64,000 nucleotides of DNA from Wolbachia endosymbiont of Ctenocephalides felis wCfeF (GCA_028571325.1 CP116767.1:277150-341149); one strand, 5' to 3'. Shown: positions 36,489-47,568, counted from the stretch's first letter. Notes: generated by a model not told the origin, from the letters alone. Numbers and translations: made by a program.

Positions 36489-36794
36489 TTAATCCTGATT
36501 TTCAGGTTGTGCTAGCGCACTGCGGCCACTTAGGGAGTCAAGGTTTTTAACCTGGCTGGCTAATATAAAAGAGTTGTTTTTCAGGTGCCTATCCATGAGT
36601 TTTGCAAGTCTCTTTGGATTACTCAAATAACTCCACTCTGCTTGTAAAATTTTTATGTCACTTTGCGCTAAACTAATTTCTCGTTTTATTTTTTTTAGTT
36701 CTTCATTTAATGACTGAACGTGTAATTTTACCTTAAATAGTCCTGTAATACTGAAAAAAAACATAACTATTGAGATAATACAGAAAGTTCTCAT
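36489..36794 (-). CDS. ftsL: Cell-division protein FtsL-like
   Basis: A 101-residue bitopic membrane protein: an N-terminal membrane helix (about 3-20), then a leucine-zipper-like coiled coil (about 25-58) and the YLSNPKRLAKLMDRHL segment shared by FtsL proteins. It directly follows rsmH with a 4-bp overlap, the normal dcw-cluster order. FtsL joins FtsB and FtsQ at the septum. Confidence 0.8.
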   Translation of the reverse strand: MRTFCIISIVMFFFSITGLFKVKLHVQSLNEELKKIKREISLAQSDIKILQAEWSYLSNPKRLAKLMDRHLKNNSFILASQVKNLDSLSGRSALAQPENQD

Positions 36795-37798
36795 GATAAC
36801 CTCTGTATAGCTCTTAGTTTTGCTGAGCGCGCACGTGGATTTGCATTTATTTCTTCCGCACTCGCTTTGATCACTTTTTTGTTCAGAAGAGAGAAGGCCT
36901 TACAATCGCTAGATCTTTGCTCACATAGATTTTTAAAAAAAGTTTTGATTACACGATCCTCCAAAGAATGAAAGGTGACGACAATTAGTTTGCCATTCTT
37001 ATTTAAAATTTCAGATGCAGCCTTAATACCTTTTTCAAGTTCTCCAAGCTCATCGTTTACCCATATTCTGATCGCCTGAAATGTCCTAGTTGCAGGATCA
37101 ATCTTGCTTTTCCCACGAAATACCACGGAACGTACAATGTCTGCGAGTTCAAATGTAGTTTTGATAGGTTTTTTTCTCCGCGTGTTTACTATCGCCCTTG
37201 CAATTTTGCGAGAATAACGTTCTCCTCCGTAGTTGTATATAGTATTGGCGATTTCTTCTTCGCGCAGAGCGTTAACGAACGTTGAAGCGTTGATTTGGGA
37301 AGAGCCATCCATACGCATATCGAGCGGACCATCATGTAAAAATGAAAATCCTCTATTTCCCTCATCAAGCTGCATAGATGAGACTCCAATGTCAAATATA
37401 ACTCCATCTACAGCATTAATAGATCTGCCCGGCGTCATCCTAGATCTGTCTGGTGTCATTCCAGTGCTTGACCATACATTTTTTTCCTGGACTCCAGCCG
37501 GGACAACAGAAGAGGATTGTGAGATGACAGAGGGCTCTACAAAGCTATCTAAGATATTTTTAATATTGCTAAATTTTTCAATAAATAGCTTTATTTTACC
37601 TGGGTACTTAATGTTTAAATCATCATAAAATTTAACAACCGTTTCATCTCTATCAATTGCATACACTTTGCAGTCAGCTGATTCCAATATTGCTTTGCTA
37701 TATCCCCCAGCTCCAAATGTAGCATCTACGTATACACCACCACTTTGCGGTGAAAGTTGTAATAGCATCTCTTTTAACAAAACTGGAATATGTGTCAT
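36791..37798 (-). CDS. rsmH: 16S rRNA m4C1402 methyltransferase (MraW)
   Basis: N4-methylates C1402 in 16S rRNA using SAM. The 335-residue protein has HIPVLLKEML, VDATFGAGGYS (SAM site), FDIGVSSMQLD and FHSLEDRVIKTFF. Residues about 87-128 are an in-frame palindromic repeat (SQSSSVVPAG...STGMTPDRSRMTPG, about 37415-37540), placed between the SAM domain strands where homologs have a short loop. Overlaps ftsL by 4 bp. Confidence 0.95.
   Translation of the reverse strand: MTHIPVLLKEMLLQLSPQSGGVYVDATFGAGGYSKAILESADCKVYAIDRDETVVKFYDDLNIKYPGKIKLFIEKFSNIKNILDSFVEPSVISQSSSVVPAGVQEKNVWSSTGMTPDRSRMTPGRSINAVDGVIFDIGVSSMQLDEGNRGFSFLHDGPLDMRMDGSSQINASTFVNALREEEIANTIYNYGGERYSRKIARAIVNTRRKKPIKTTFELADIVRSVVFRGKSKIDPATRTFQAIRIWVNDELGELEKGIKAASEILNKNGKLIVVTFHSLEDRVIKTFFKNLCEQRSSDCKAFSLLNKKVIKASAEEINANPRARSAKLRAIQRLS
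37415..37540. repeat. Palindromic element inserted in frame in rsmH
   Basis: GTCATCCTAGATCTG, GTGTCATTCCAGTGCTTGACC, CTGGACTCCAGCCGGG and GATGACAGAGGG (all within the interval) form a diverged palindromic element read in the rsmH frame. Confidence 0.7.
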
Positions 37799-38025
37799 AG
37801 CGTTCTATCAAAAGACTTTGTGTATACAGATAAAAATGGCTTCCTCACTAAAACATGGTGAAATATATGATATAAGAATACTCGATATAGTCAATGGTAT
37901 AAAAATATTAAGATTTAATGAGATATCATTATTAATATAATATTCACATAATGCTCACATTTTCTTATTATATTTGAAAAAGTAAGGAACATCACTATTA
38001 TATCAAGTAAACTACAGAAGATTTT

Positions 38026-39237
38026 ATGCAACAAATAACGAAAGTAATATTTTCAAGTTTAATTTGTAACACTTTACTGTGGTATGACCATATGCTTTTT
38101 GGTCACCTGATCAGCATAATCGGCGGTGTGTTTTTTCCATCAGATGATCAATTGGTTAGCATACTGAAGGCTTTTGGAGTGTTTGCAGTGGGTTTCCTGA
38201 TGAGACCAATCGGTGCTGCCATATTTGGCCATATTGGTGATAAATATGGAAGAAGGATTGCTCTATTGCTCTCCATTGTATTAATGACTCTATCAACTGT
38301 ACTCATTGCCTTTGTTCCGGGGTATCAAAACATTGGAATACTTGCATCAATACTGGTGGTATGTTTAAGGTTATTGCAAGGTATATCCCTTGGAGGAGAA
38401 GCAGGAAATGCCCCGTTTTTAATAGAGCACGCTCCTAAGGACAAGAAAGGATTCTTTGGCAGTATCGAGGTACTCAGTGCAATTCTTGGTTCAATACTAA
38501 GTCTTATAGCAGTACTCATATGCAAAAAAGTATCCGATTTTGAATCTTGGGGATGGAGATTACCTTTTGTTTTCAGTTTAGTGATGGGATTAATCAGTAT
38601 ATATACAAGGTATATACTTGATGAGAGCCCAGAGTACAAAAAGCAGAAAAATCCACCTCAATTGCCGTTAAAAGAGTTGTTAAACAGCTATAAAAAACCT
38701 TTTCTGATATCGGTAGGGGTCGATATAGTCGAAAATTCATCCCTTTATATATATTTAGTATTTTTCAATGTGCTTACATCAAAAGTAAATGCTCATTTTA
38801 ACCACATGGTGGAAATACTGAGTCAAATTGCGCTCGGAGGATTGACTATATTATTTGCAATACTTTCTGACAAGATAGGAAGAGAAAAAGTCATGAAATT
38901 TGCATTTATGACTTTCATAGTAGTAAGTTATCCAGTTTTTTTTATGATACTAAGAGGTGATAACTTGCTAACCATAGTGGCACACGTTCTTTTTATAATC
39001 CCAATAGCTGCATCACTTGGTCCTGTCAGTGCACTTATGTGCGAATTATTTCCAACAAAGGTGCGGTATAGCGGATTTAGTTTATCAAGAAATATAGCTG
39101 CTGGATTTTTTGGCGGCCTTGCACCATTTATATGCACAACAATTATTAAGATTACAGGACAAGAAACTTCAGCAAGCTTTTACATGATTTCCTGTGCGTT
39201 GATTGGACTAGTTGCTATATCGCAGATTAAGGATTAG
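38026..39237 (+). CDS. MFS transporter, ProP-like
   Basis: A 403-residue transporter with 12 predicted membrane helices. The GHIGDKYGRRIAL loop 2-3 motif and the RLLQGISLGGEAGNAP segment place it in the metabolite:H+ symporter family (ProP/ShiA type). Several such paralogs are usual in Rickettsiales. The substrate is unknown (proline/betaine-type compounds are typical). It is divergent from rsmH with a 227-bp spacer. Confidence 0.88.
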   Translation: MQQITKVIFSSLICNTLLWYDHMLFGHLISIIGGVFFPSDDQLVSILKAFGVFAVGFLMRPIGAAIFGHIGDKYGRRIALLLSIVLMTLSTVLIAFVPGYQNIGILASILVVCLRLLQGISLGGEAGNAPFLIEHAPKDKKGFFGSIEVLSAILGSILSLIAVLICKKVSDFESWGWRLPFVFSLVMGLISIYTRYILDESPEYKKQKNPPQLPLKELLNSYKKPFLISVGVDIVENSSLYIYLVFFNVLTSKVNAHFNHMVEILSQIALGGLTILFAILSDKIGREKVMKFAFMTFIVVSYPVFFMILRGDNLLTIVAHVLFIIPIAASLGPVSALMCELFPTKVRYSGFSLSRNIAAGFFGGLAPFICTTIIKITGQETSASFYMISCALIGLVAISQIKD

Positions 39238-39666
39238 ATACTTTTTATAAGGCACAACGGTGTCATCCCAGCACTTGACCGGTGGTTAGCTATAAAATTC
39301 AAGAAAATATTTAAGGAATCTATTAAATAGAGAAAAAAGATTTTGCATAAAATGGATTTCCAGTAAAAAATTACTTCGCCTATTTATCCAGTGTTACTAT
39401 AATTACAGTAGAGATATTTAGAGAGCTCAAAATCTATCTCCGTCTGCAGATTAAACAACCAAACTCAGTAAAAGATGTAGCGTATCTTCTTCAGTGTGCG
39501 TGGGTGCACACACGTACTTAATCTCTGTCGTATGTGCGTTGCATTTTTTCTGAATTTTTTACATGAGGGGATTTTATGTCTAAAATATCACATTCTTAAC
39601 AGAAAATTGCTCAAGTCGGCGGAAGTAATATCGGACTTGTTTATACGTGGCCATTGAACGGGAAAC
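39238..39666. other. Gene-free stretch with a broken short ORF
   Basis: No intact gene. A palindromic-element fragment lies at 39259-39285. GTGTGC/GCACAC can form a hairpin near 39497-39516. At 39576 an ATG with GAGGGG upstream opens MSKISHS then a stop; the same frame goes on KIAQVGGSNIGLVYTWPLNG to a stop at 39675, possibly the remnant of a gene. Confidence 0.45.
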
Positions 39667-40689
39667 TCATGCCTTAAAAGGATCATATACATCAGTTTCC
39701 CTAGGGTTGTTCTTTTTCAATTTTTCACTTAATAACCTCAAAATGGGCTGTAAATCATCATCGATTGATAAGCATAGTACTTCTTTATCAAGATAGTTAG
39801 CCAAGTGTTTCTTCTTCTCCAGAATTTCTGCTTCTTCCAACAAGTCACATTTGTTTAACACCACAACTTCCTCTTTTCTAACAAGATCACTATTGTAAAG
39901 CTCCAACTCATTGTGTGTGCAATCATACGCTGAAATGACATCATCGTGAGTTACATCAATTAAATGCAGTAAAATTTTACACCTTTCTATGTGCTTCAAA
40001 AATTTATGTCCAAGCCCAACTCCAAGGTGAGCATCAGAGATTATTCCTGGAATATCTGCTATTACAATTTCGCTATCATCTACTTTTGCTACACCTAAAT
40101 GTGGTCTTATCGTGGTGAATGGATAATCACCTACTTTTGTATCTGCATTTGAACAGCGAGTTAAAAATTTCGATTTACCTGCATTTGGCATGCCGATAAT
40201 GCCAACGTCAGATAAAACTTTTAGTTTTAATAATACATATTTTTCTTCGCCAGGCTGGCCGTAAGTAAAATGTCTTGGCGCCCTGTTAGTAGAAGATTTA
40301 AAATTGGTGTTTCCAAGTCCACCTTTTCCACCTTGCACTACTTGTAATTCCATCTCAGGTTTATCAAGGTCTACTATCACTTCCTCACTTTCTTCATCGA
40401 TTATTTGTGTCCCAACTGGAACTTTAAGTATGACATCTTTTCCCGCTGTGCCAGATCTATCTCTACTTGCACCACTTTTTCCGTCGTTTGCTTTAATGTG
40501 TCTCCTATAACGAAAATTAAGCAAAGTGTTGAGATTTGCATCGCTGACAAAAACTATGTCTCCTCCCTTCCCTCCATTACCACCGTTTGGACCACCAAAT
40601 TCAACGAATTTTTCTCGACGAAAACTCGCGCAGCCATCACCGCCATCACCAGCCTTTAGATACAATCTAACTTCGTCTATAAAGTCCAT
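39667..40689 (-). CDS. obgE: GTPase Obg
   Basis: Ribosome-associated GTPase. The 340-residue protein has the Gly-rich Obg fold ([22 protein letters not shown]) and the G domain: G1 [12 protein letters not shown]2 TTIRP, G3 DIPG, G4 NKCD. It lacks the long C-terminal extension of some Obg proteins. Overlaps eno by 13 bp at its 5' end, suggesting coupling. Confidence 0.96.
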   Translation of the reverse strand: MDFIDEVRLYLKAGDGGDGCASFRREKFVEFGGPNGGNGGKGGDIVFVSDANLNTLLNFRYRRHIKANDGKSGASRDRSGTAGKDVILKVPVGTQIIDEESEEVIVDLDKPEMELQVVQGGKGGLGNTNFKSSTNRAPRHFTYGQPGEEKYVLLKLKVLSDVGIIGMPNAGKSKFLTRCSNADTKVGDYPFTTIRPHLGVAKVDDSEIVIADIPGIISDAHLGVGLGHKFLKHIERCKILLHLIDVTHDDVISAYDCTHNELELYNSDLVRKEEVVVLNKCDLLEEAEILEKKKHLANYLDKEVLCLSIDDDLQPILRLLSEKLKKNNPRETDVYDPFKA

Positions 40690-41954
40690 GGCAAACCACT
40701 ATAATATTTGGCATTTCTTCCTAACGTGCCCTCTATTCTTAGCAGCTCATTATACTTTGCAAGCCTATCAGAACGTGATAGTGAGCCAGTCTTTATTTGC
40801 CCGCAATTTGACGCAATTGCTATATGAGATATCGTCGTGTCTTCTGTTTCACCTGATCGGTGAGACAGAACAGTTTTATAACGACCTGATTTTGCCATTC
40901 CAATAGCAGTAAAAGTTTCTGTTAATGTTCCTATCTGATTCGGTTTGATTAGTACAGCATTTGCCACTCCTTCCTCTATTCCTCTACGTATTAGTTCACA
41001 ATTTGTAACGAACAAATCATCTCCAACCAATTGAATTTCACTCCCCAATTTTGCAGTAAGTAACTTCCAACCTTCATAATCGTCTTCACTCATCGCATCT
41101 TCTATAGAAACTATTGGGTATCCTTTTACAAGATCACAATAGTATTCAACTAATCCGTCCGAAGTAAGCTCATTATTTTCAAATTTGTAAATTCCATTCT
41201 CATAAAAAGTGGATGCAGCAACATCAAGACTCAGTACAAAATGATCTTGTACTGAATAATTGGCAGATTCCATAGCATTTATAATTAAGTCAAGTGCTTC
41301 TTCGGTGCTTTCGATATTCGGTGCAAAACCACCTTCATCTCCTACGTTTGTGCTGTAACCCTTTTTCTTGAGAATGCTGCGCAAATTATGAAACACCTCT
41401 GCAGACATTCTGATCGCTTCACTGAAAGTCTCAGCTCCAATAGGAAAAACCATGAATTCTTGAAAATCAAGTTTATTGTCTGCATGTACTCCACCATTAA
41501 TTATGTTGATCATTGGAAACGGCATAACACTTGCCTGCTCTCCTCCCAAATATCTATATAGTGGCATTTTGAAACTGTTTGCTGCTGCTTTTGCAACGGC
41601 AAGGGACACCCCTAAAGTTGCATTTGCTCCAAGTTTTGATTTGTTTTTCGTTCCATCTAATTCGATTAATACTTTATCAATTATACTTTGGTCTGCTGCA
41701 TCCATGCCAACAATTTCATTTGCTATCACTCCATTTACAGACTGAACAGCTTTCAGCACTCCTTTACCACAATATCTTTTTTCATCTTGATCCCTCAGTT
41801 CTAAGGCTTCTAGTTTACCGGTTGAAGCTCCAGAAGGTACAGACGCTCTACCTGTTGCTCCATCGCAGAGTTCAACTTCTACCTCAACGGTTGGGTAACC
41901 CCCGCTATCTAAAATTTCTCTTGCGAATACATTGTTAATTATCTTTTTCATCAT
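40677..41954 (-). CDS. eno: Enolase
   Basis: Interconverts 2-phosphoglycerate and phosphoenolpyruvate. The 425-residue protein has [34 protein letters not shown], the Mg ligands in [22 protein letters not shown] and VGDDL, catalytic Lys in LIKPNQIGT and the C-terminal [13 protein letters not shown] signature. Normal length. Confidence 0.97.
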   Translation of the reverse strand: MMKKIINNVFAREILDSGGYPTVEVEVELCDGATGRASVPSGASTGKLEALELRDQDEKRYCGKGVLKAVQSVNGVIANEIVGMDAADQSIIDKVLIELDGTKNKSKLGANATLGVSLAVAKAAANSFKMPLYRYLGGEQASVMPFPMINIINGGVHADNKLDFQEFMVFPIGAETFSEAIRMSAEVFHNLRSILKKKGYSTNVGDEGGFAPNIESTEEALDLIINAMESANYSVQDHFVLSLDVAASTFYENGIYKFENNELTSDGLVEYYCDLVKGYPIVSIEDAMSEDDYEGWKLLTAKLGSEIQLVGDDLFVTNCELIRRGIEEGVANAVLIKPNQIGTLTETFTAIGMAKSGRYKTVLSHRSGETEDTTISHIAIASNCGQIKTGSLSRSDRLAKYNELLRIEGTLGRNAKYYSGLPWTL

Positions 41955-41955
41955 G

Positions 41956-43434
41956 TTAAACCTCTATTTCCGACATAAGTGCTGCAGTTTCTTTCGCTAG
42001 CTTAGCTATATTACCACCAGCACCAATAAATAGTACTACATCACCTGAATTTGTCGAATCATTGATGAAATGTGAGATGAGCAAAGCATTATTCATAATC
42101 TCTACGTTACTAAACCCATTGCTGATTAAAGCTTTCTGTATATCATCAATTCCACAACCGGGAATAGGCTCATCTTCTGGAGGATGAACAGGAGTGAGGA
42201 TGACATAGTCAAACATCATAAAGACTTGTACAAACTCATCAAAAAAATTACGAATGCGAGCAAAACGGAGCGGTTCGATAATTCCTATTACCTTTCCTTT
42301 AGTGATCAAGCGTGCTGCTGCCAGAGTTGCCTGTATTTCATTTGGATGATGGGCATAGTCCTCAATTAACTTAACGCCTTTAATGTCAGCAATTAAAGAA
42401 AATCTTCTTGCTACTCCTTTAAATTCCAAAAGACCTTTTTTAATGTCCGCATTGCTAATTCCAAGTTTTACCGCAACCGATATTGCAGCCAGGGCATTGC
42501 TGACTTTGTGAATACCTATTGCGTTTGATAGTACTATATTCTTTATTCTGTGGTTATTGTCAATCAATACATCAAGTTCTATGCTGTTATTGTGTTGTTT
42601 GATGTTTGCAGCTCTAACATTACTTGCTTTTGCAGAGTGTGACGCTGATTTTTTTTTCTGGATCCCAGTGTCAAGCACTGGGATGACAGGAGGTGGTACT
42701 GGAATGACAAAGGAGGATTGGATGACAGAAGGAGACACATCTTCAAACCCAAACGTTATAAAATTACCTGCATCACAATTGATGTCTGCAGAATCAGGCA
42801 GAATTGCAAAGTCTGCCCTGTTTATAAATTGAGAAAATGCATTTTTGAGATTGTCAAATGTGCCGTAATGGTCTATGTGATCGTCGTTAATGCTTGTTAT
42901 GGCAGCAATATTTGCAGGGATTTTTAACATAGTTCCATCAGACTCATCAGCCTCGATCAAAAAAATGTCACTCTTGCCAAGTTTTGAGTTATTTCGGTAG
43001 GAGTTTAATATCCCTCCCACAATTACAGTTGCATCGGTACCAGAGTGGTCAAAAATAGAGGCAATCATAGCCGTTGTTGTCGTCTTTCCACTTGAACCTG
43101 AAACTGCTATCACATATTTATCTTTCATAATCTCAGCGAGTATGTCTGACCTATGCAAAATGGTTTTATTGTTATCTCTTGCGGCAACTAACTCCACATT
43201 ATCGGATTTTATCGCAGAAGAATGCACAACCACTTGGGCTTGCCTGATGTTATCAGCATTGTGACCAATATAAACCTCTATATCTAACTTTTGTAACCTA
43301 TCTACATTGTCATTTGATTGCGTATCACTGCCTTGGACTTTATAATTAGAGTTATGAAGAATTTCAGCAATTGCGCTCATTCCAATTCCACCTATACCAA
43401 TTATGTGTATTGTTTCTTTTCGAGTATTGTTCAT
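41956..43434 (-). CDS. murC: UDP-N-acetylmuramate-L-alanine ligase
   Basis: Adds L-Ala to UDP-MurNAc, the first peptide step of lipid II synthesis. The 492-residue protein has [12 protein letters not shown] (UDP site, 9-20), the P-loop [10 protein letters not shown] (112-121), NDDHIDHYG and YAHHPNEI. The frame is open to 43725 but that part overlaps rlpA, so the ATG at 43434 is taken; 43494 is an alternative. Residues 233-272 (SPSVIQSS...[13 protein letters not shown]) are an in-frame palindromic repeat. Confidence 0.94.
   Translation of the reverse strand: MNNTRKETIHIIGIGGIGMSAIAEILHNSNYKVQGSDTQSNDNVDRLQKLDIEVYIGHNADNIRQAQVVVHSSAIKSDNVELVAARDNNKTILHRSDILAEIMKDKYVIAVSGSSGKTTTTAMIASIFDHSGTDATVIVGGILNSYRNNSKLGKSDIFLIEADESDGTMLKIPANIAAITSINDDHIDHYGTFDNLKNAFSQFINRADFAILPDSADINCDAGNFITFGFEDVSPSVIQSSFVIPVPPPVIPVLDTGIQKKKSASHSAKASNVRAANIKQHNNSIELDVLIDNNHRIKNIVLSNAIGIHKVSNALAAISVAVKLGISNADIKKGLLEFKGVARRFSLIADIKGVKLIEDYAHHPNEIQATLAAARLITKGKVIGIIEPLRFARIRNFFDEFVQVFMMFDYVILTPVHPPEDEPIPGCGIDDIQKALISNGFSNVEIMNNALLISHFINDSTNSGDVVLFIGAGGNIAKLAKETAALMSEIEV
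42619..42730. repeat. Palindromic element inserted in frame in murC
   Basis: CTGGATCCCAGTGTCAAGC then ACTGGGATGACAGG...GGATGACAG, a typical palindromic element read in frame by murC without a stop codon. It falls between conserved blocks of the central domain. Confidence 0.8.
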
Positions 43435-43520
43435 ATTTAGCAGTAGACGTTTACTGATTACTAAATTTGTTATAGTATAATTTAAAATCCTCATGGTATC
43501 GAACCCTTTCACTGAATACA

Positions 43521-44195
43521 ATGATAAAAAATCTAGCTTTTTTATGCCTAATATTTGTTTTGATAAGTAGTTGCAGTTTTCGCAGCAGGTGTAATGATGC
43601 CGCAGGCCATTATAAAATTGGCAATAGCTACACAGTAAATGGAGTAACTTATCATCCCAAGCACTGTAACCATCACGAAGAAGTAGGAGTAGCATCGTGG
43701 TATGGGATGGAAGATCATGGTACACTTACAGCAAACGGTGAAGTGTTTGACCGTAACTCAATTTCCGCAGCGCACAAGACTTTACCTCTACCCTGCTTTG
43801 TTCTTGTCACTAACTTAAAAAATGGAAAGCAACTTATCGTAAGAGTTAACGATAGAGGGCCATTTGTTAAGGGTAGAATAATAGATCTTTCAGAAAAAGC
43901 AGCGAAAATTTTAGGATTCCATGAAGATGGATTAACTATGGTAAAAATTACGTATCTAAAAAAAATGTCAAGGCGACTAATACAAAAAACCCCTCATTAT
44001 AAAAAGCAGTACGAAAAAGAAATGCAGAAACGTCACCCAAAACAAAACAGTGCAGAAAGTAGGGGATATGTCGCATTTTTTGAAAATGCTCAGACTGCCA
44101 AGTCAGCTGCATCAAAGCTTCGCAATCAAGGCATAAAAAATGTTAGATTGCTTTTTAAGAACGACCGATATTGCGTGAAAGTGAGTTATAAGTAG
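43521..44195 (+). CDS. rlpA: RlpA-like lipoprotein, septal lytic transglycosylase type
   Basis: A 224-residue protein with a lipoprotein signal (VLISSC, Cys 18). The double-psi beta-barrel carries [19 protein letters not shown] and the acid in [16 protein letters not shown], as in enzymes that cut denuded glycan strands. The C-terminal SPOR-like segment (about 155-223, [20 protein letters not shown]) targets it to septal peptidoglycan. Its presence agrees with lipid II use in Wolbachia division. Confidence 0.92.
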   Translation: MIKNLAFLCLIFVLISSCSFRSRCNDAAGHYKIGNSYTVNGVTYHPKHCNHHEEVGVASWYGMEDHGTLTANGEVFDRNSISAAHKTLPLPCFVLVTNLKNGKQLIVRVNDRGPFVKGRIIDLSEKAAKILGFHEDGLTMVKITYLKKMSRRLIQKTPHYKKQYEKEMQKRHPKQNSAESRGYVAFFENAQTAKSAASKLRNQGIKNVRLLFKNDRYCVKVSYK

Positions 44196-44314
44196 TATAT
44201 GGAGGGTGTGATGGTTAGATTCTGGAGCGCTATAAATTCAAAAGGACACATCTCAGACCAACACTTGACCTAGAATCCAGGAGCTTTTAAACTGAACTCT
44301 ATACAGTGCTGAAA

Positions 44315-44887
44315 ATGATAGGAAACCTAAGCGGAATAGTTGACGAAGTCCATAGCGATCATATAATCCTGAATGTAAATGATGTTGGCTATATAGTATA
44401 CCTTTCAGCCAAAGCTCTAAATGCATGCTCCACTGGAAGTAAAATCAAATTGTTTATTGAAACCTACGCAAATAATAGAGAAAACATTACTCAGCTATAT
44501 GGCTTCATAAGCAGAGAAGAACAGCAGTGCCTGCGCTTGCTTGTTAAAGTAAGCGGCGTTAGCTATAAAACTGCGATGTCAATTTTGAGTAAATTAACCC
44601 CAGAGCAGTTGTTTTTGGCAATTATGAATGAAGATAAAGTAACACTCAAGATAAGCGGGCTTGGCCTGAAACTCATTAATCGAATTATTACAGAACTGAG
44701 TGGCAAAGTGAGTAAATTAGAAATAAATAACAGCAATTTCCATCCAATTAATGAAGATGCCCTTTCAGCATTGATCAATCTTGGATATGAAAAAACGAAA
44801 GCTTATGATACTATAAAAAAATACAGGCCAAACCTGGACACTAAGGAAATTATTCGCATGGCACTTAAGGAGCTTTCAACATTATGA
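44315..44887 (+). CDS. ruvA: Holliday junction helicase subunit RuvA
   Basis: A 190-residue RuvA that binds four-way junctions and loads RuvB. Begins [12 protein letters not shown], then [20 protein letters not shown] with helix-hairpin-helix repeats and a C-terminal domain III ([16 protein letters not shown]). The ATG at 44315 matches family starts; a GTG at 44306 would add MLK. Overlaps ruvB by 4 bp (ATGA). Confidence 0.95.
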   Translation: MIGNLSGIVDEVHSDHIILNVNDVGYIVYLSAKALNACSTGSKIKLFIETYANNRENITQLYGFISREEQQCLRLLVKVSGVSYKTAMSILSKLTPEQLFLAIMNEDKVTLKISGLGLKLINRIITELSGKVSKLEINNSNFHPINEDALSALINLGYEKTKAYDTIKKYRPNLDTKEIIRMALKELSTL

Positions 44888-45864
44888 AGTCAATATCATG
44901 TGGCAAAGAATATGCTGAAGATGCGCGTAATGTAAACATCAGGCCTGAACAACTTGATGATTTTGTTGGGCAAAAAGATTTAATACAAAATTTAAAAGTA
45001 TTTATAAATGCCGCAAAGACGAGAACTGAAGCTTTGGATCATGTTTTACTACACGGTCCTCCAGGGCTTGGCAAAACAACCTTGGCACAAATTGTCTCTA
45101 AGGAGTTAAGGGTTAGCTTTCGCGCAACTTCTGGTCCTTTACTTAATAAAGCTGGAGATTTAGCTGCAGTGCTCACCACTTTAAATGCAAAAGATGTCTT
45201 ATTTATCGACGAAATCCATAGATTAAATCGCAGCATTGAAGAAGTCTTATATACCGCTATGGAAGACTTTTGCCTAGACATACTGGTAGGCGAAGGCCCA
45301 TCCACTCGCACTTTAAGGATAGATTTGCCACCATTTACGTTGATTGGAGCAACAACGCGGCTTGGGCTGCTTTCTGCACCGCTGAGGGATCGTTTTGGCA
45401 TCCCTTTGCACCTTGAATTTTATTCTTTTGAAGAACTGGTTGATATTATAAAAAGAGGCGCAAGAGTTCTTTCTGCTGAAATCGAAGAGGGTGCCATACG
45501 GGAAATTGCTTGCCGTGCACGCGGCACTCCAAGAATTGCTTTGAGGTTACTCAGAAGAATAAGAGATTTTGTTGAAGCGGAAGATGATAAAAAAATTACC
45601 TACGAAATTGCTGACTCTGCGCTATCAAAATTGGGCATAGATAAGATGGGATTAAATAAATTAGATATAGATTATCTAAGATTTCTATTCAACACCTCAG
45701 GACCTGTTGGAATTGACACCATATCTATCGCGTTATCTGAAGATGCTGGCAATATTGAAGAAACAGTAGAACCTTATTTAATAAAAATTAGTTTTGTAAA
45801 GCGCACACCAAGAGGACGTGTTTTAACCGATCAAGCAAAGGAGTGTTTGAGCCTTCAATATTAA
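44884..45864 (+). CDS. ruvB: Holliday junction helicase subunit RuvB
   Basis: A 326-residue AAA+ motor: [11 protein letters not shown], Walker [10 protein letters not shown], Walker B FIDEIHRL, sensor I GATTR, arginine finger in LRDRFG, and a C-terminal winged helix ([10 protein letters not shown]). Translation coupled to ruvA. Confidence 0.97.
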   Translation: MKSISCGKEYAEDARNVNIRPEQLDDFVGQKDLIQNLKVFINAAKTRTEALDHVLLHGPPGLGKTTLAQIVSKELRVSFRATSGPLLNKAGDLAAVLTTLNAKDVLFIDEIHRLNRSIEEVLYTAMEDFCLDILVGEGPSTRTLRIDLPPFTLIGATTRLGLLSAPLRDRFGIPLHLEFYSFEELVDIIKRGARVLSAEIEEGAIREIACRARGTPRIALRLLRRIRDFVEAEDDKKITYEIADSALSKLGIDKMGLNKLDIDYLRFLFNTSGPVGIDTISIALSEDAGNIEETVEPYLIKISFVKRTPRGRVLTDQAKECLSLQY

Positions 45865-45945
45865 ATAGCTTTTCTGCCATAATTATTGTTGACTAATTGA
45901 TATAATGCTATATGCTGATGTTGTGCATTGAAAATGGAGGGGTAT

Positions 45946-46938
45946 ATGTTAGACAAGATCAGAGAATTCTGTGGAGCTATTTATTCCGCAATTAGGAATA
46001 AAGTTAAAAGTTCTTACGCACCTATGGTCGAAGAGCCTTTTGCTGATAACACAACTTCAAAGCCGAGTGAAAAAAAGCCAGAAGAGCATCTTATCCTTCT
46101 AAATAATGAAGTGAAGCAAGAGCAAGCTGGTACGGCTGCAACAGAAGGGCTTTCTGTTGATTTAAGCACTCAGAATGCACCTAAATCAACACCAGAGCGT
46201 GGACGTGTCGAGTTGGAAAGCGATGAAGAATGGGATGAATTCTTTAAGTTACAGAACAACCCTTCTACCAATACTACAAACCAAAAACCTTTTTCTCCGA
46301 AGAAAGGAGAAACTCAGTATCGCGGCAAAGAGATTGTAGGCAAAATTGCTGACCAAATTAAATCGGAGATATCTGAAGGTATGAAAAATAATACCATAGG
46401 GTCCATAATGATAAAAGAAGGCAAAAGGGAAGAGAATGTTGTTTACCCTTCTGTAAGAGTTGTGTTGAATGCTAGTAAAGAAGGAGTAGATATAGCTAAA
46501 CTTCTGAGTGGTAATATATGTAAAAAGTACAATGTGAAAACAATTACGTTTTGTCATCCTAATCAAGAAAAAAAGAGAGGTGCATGTTGCTATATTAACG
46601 ATAATGGGGAAAGAGTTTATGAAATAATTAGCGGGTTATATGAAATGACCTTAAAGTGGTATGTTGATGGAAAAGAATGTAAAATTAAAATTAATATTGA
46701 CAATAAGAATGGTGTAAGGCTTCTTGAAAGCAACGGTGTTACTGAAGAACAGTTACGCGCAAATAAAGAAGTGAAAGTAGGCAAGAGACGTGAACCAAAA
46801 TCTTTATATGAAGCATTAGCATCACAATTGCAACAGACACAACCGGAAAGTACTGAAACAGTGAAGGTTTTACCGCAACTGGCAGACATAAACACGCTAC
46901 CGCAACAACACCAAGCTCCTGCTGCCAAAGCCAAGTAG
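45946..46938 (+). CDS. Large hypothetical protein, disordered ends
   Basis: A 330-residue soluble protein with no signal peptide or membrane segment. Residues about 30-120 are polar and low-complexity; a folded core follows (about 135-270: GKIADQIKSEISEGMK..., CKKYNVKTITFCHPNQEKKRGACCYINDNGE); the tail is Gln/Thr/Pro-rich. GGAGG lies 5 bases before this ATG; a TTG at 45928 is rejected. I do not recognise the family; possibly a Wolbachia-specific secreted protein, not shown. Confidence 0.72.
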   Translation: MLDKIREFCGAIYSAIRNKVKSSYAPMVEEPFADNTTSKPSEKKPEEHLILLNNEVKQEQAGTAATEGLSVDLSTQNAPKSTPERGRVELESDEEWDEFFKLQNNPSTNTTNQKPFSPKKGETQYRGKEIVGKIADQIKSEISEGMKNNTIGSIMIKEGKREENVVYPSVRVVLNASKEGVDIAKLLSGNICKKYNVKTITFCHPNQEKKRGACCYINDNGERVYEIISGLYEMTLKWYVDGKECKIKINIDNKNGVRLLESNGVTEEQLRANKEVKVGKRREPKSLYEALASQLQQTQPESTETVKVLPQLADINTLPQQHQAPAAKAK

Positions 46939-47040
46939 TGAAATTTCAACCAAGTGGTAATAGAACAAATTAAAGGTACCGTTTTGCCAGTCAACAATGT
47001 TGTCATTCCAGCGCGTGACGCACAGCTGTACGAACATTGC

Positions 47041-47495
47041 AATTAGCTATAAATATTAAGAAATTTACTATACGAGAAAAAAGCAAAAGAAGCCCCGGTC
47101 GGTGGCTAATTATTTATATGTACCTCAAATATCGGCGTTTTTATTCTCAGCGCTACGATTCAGCTACTTTTAAATGCAACTAACCAAAATTGTAGACATT
47201 AAGAAATTTACTAAGCAGGAAAAAAAGGCAAAAAAACTCTGAGGCAGCTAGCATTCAAATTCTCCCTTGTCTATTTGACGTTCTATACTGTCTTAAACGA
47301 CTTATAAGCGCGTTTCAGCTTGTATAGGTAAAAACCAGAAGTTTTAAAAAGACGTGAGGTGCACATAGTGCAAAAATTTAAACATGAGACGCCAAATACC
47401 CTAAGTTTTTTGTCATTAACCTGCACAGATTGCGAAGATAAATAAATAGCTTCAGTCTCATTATAAGGGTAACGGCGAAGGTTGTCAAGTAGTTT
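47041..47495 (-). repeat. Dispersed promoter-bearing element, copy C
   Basis: On the minus strand nearly identical to copy B over its whole length. The promoter TTGACA (47488-47483), 17 bp, TATAAT (47465-47460) would fire antisense toward the end of the gene at 45946. Confidence 0.75.
47460..47488 (-). promoter_or_regulatory. Perfect sigma-70 promoter in element copy C
   Basis: TTGACA-17-TATAAT on the minus strand. Confidence 0.7.
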
Positions 47496-47568
47496 TTTTT
47501 GTTTTTATTGAATCCAACGTACTGCTAAAAGCTATGCGAGAAGTCTAAGTTGTATGGCATAAGGCTAT

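Larger units (their letters stand above)
46939..47568. other. 630-bp gene-free stretch
   Basis: No gene. A palindromic-element half (GTCATTCCAGCGCGTGACGC, 47002-47021) is followed by copy C of the dispersed element. Confidence 0.6.

Noticed and set aside
37668..37940. 90-codon plus-strand frame over the start of rsmH
   Set aside because: Mostly antisense to rsmH; no supporting signal.
43435..43725. N-terminal extension of MurC by 97 residues
   Set aside because: It overlaps rlpA on the other strand, is unlike MurC and has no conserved start.
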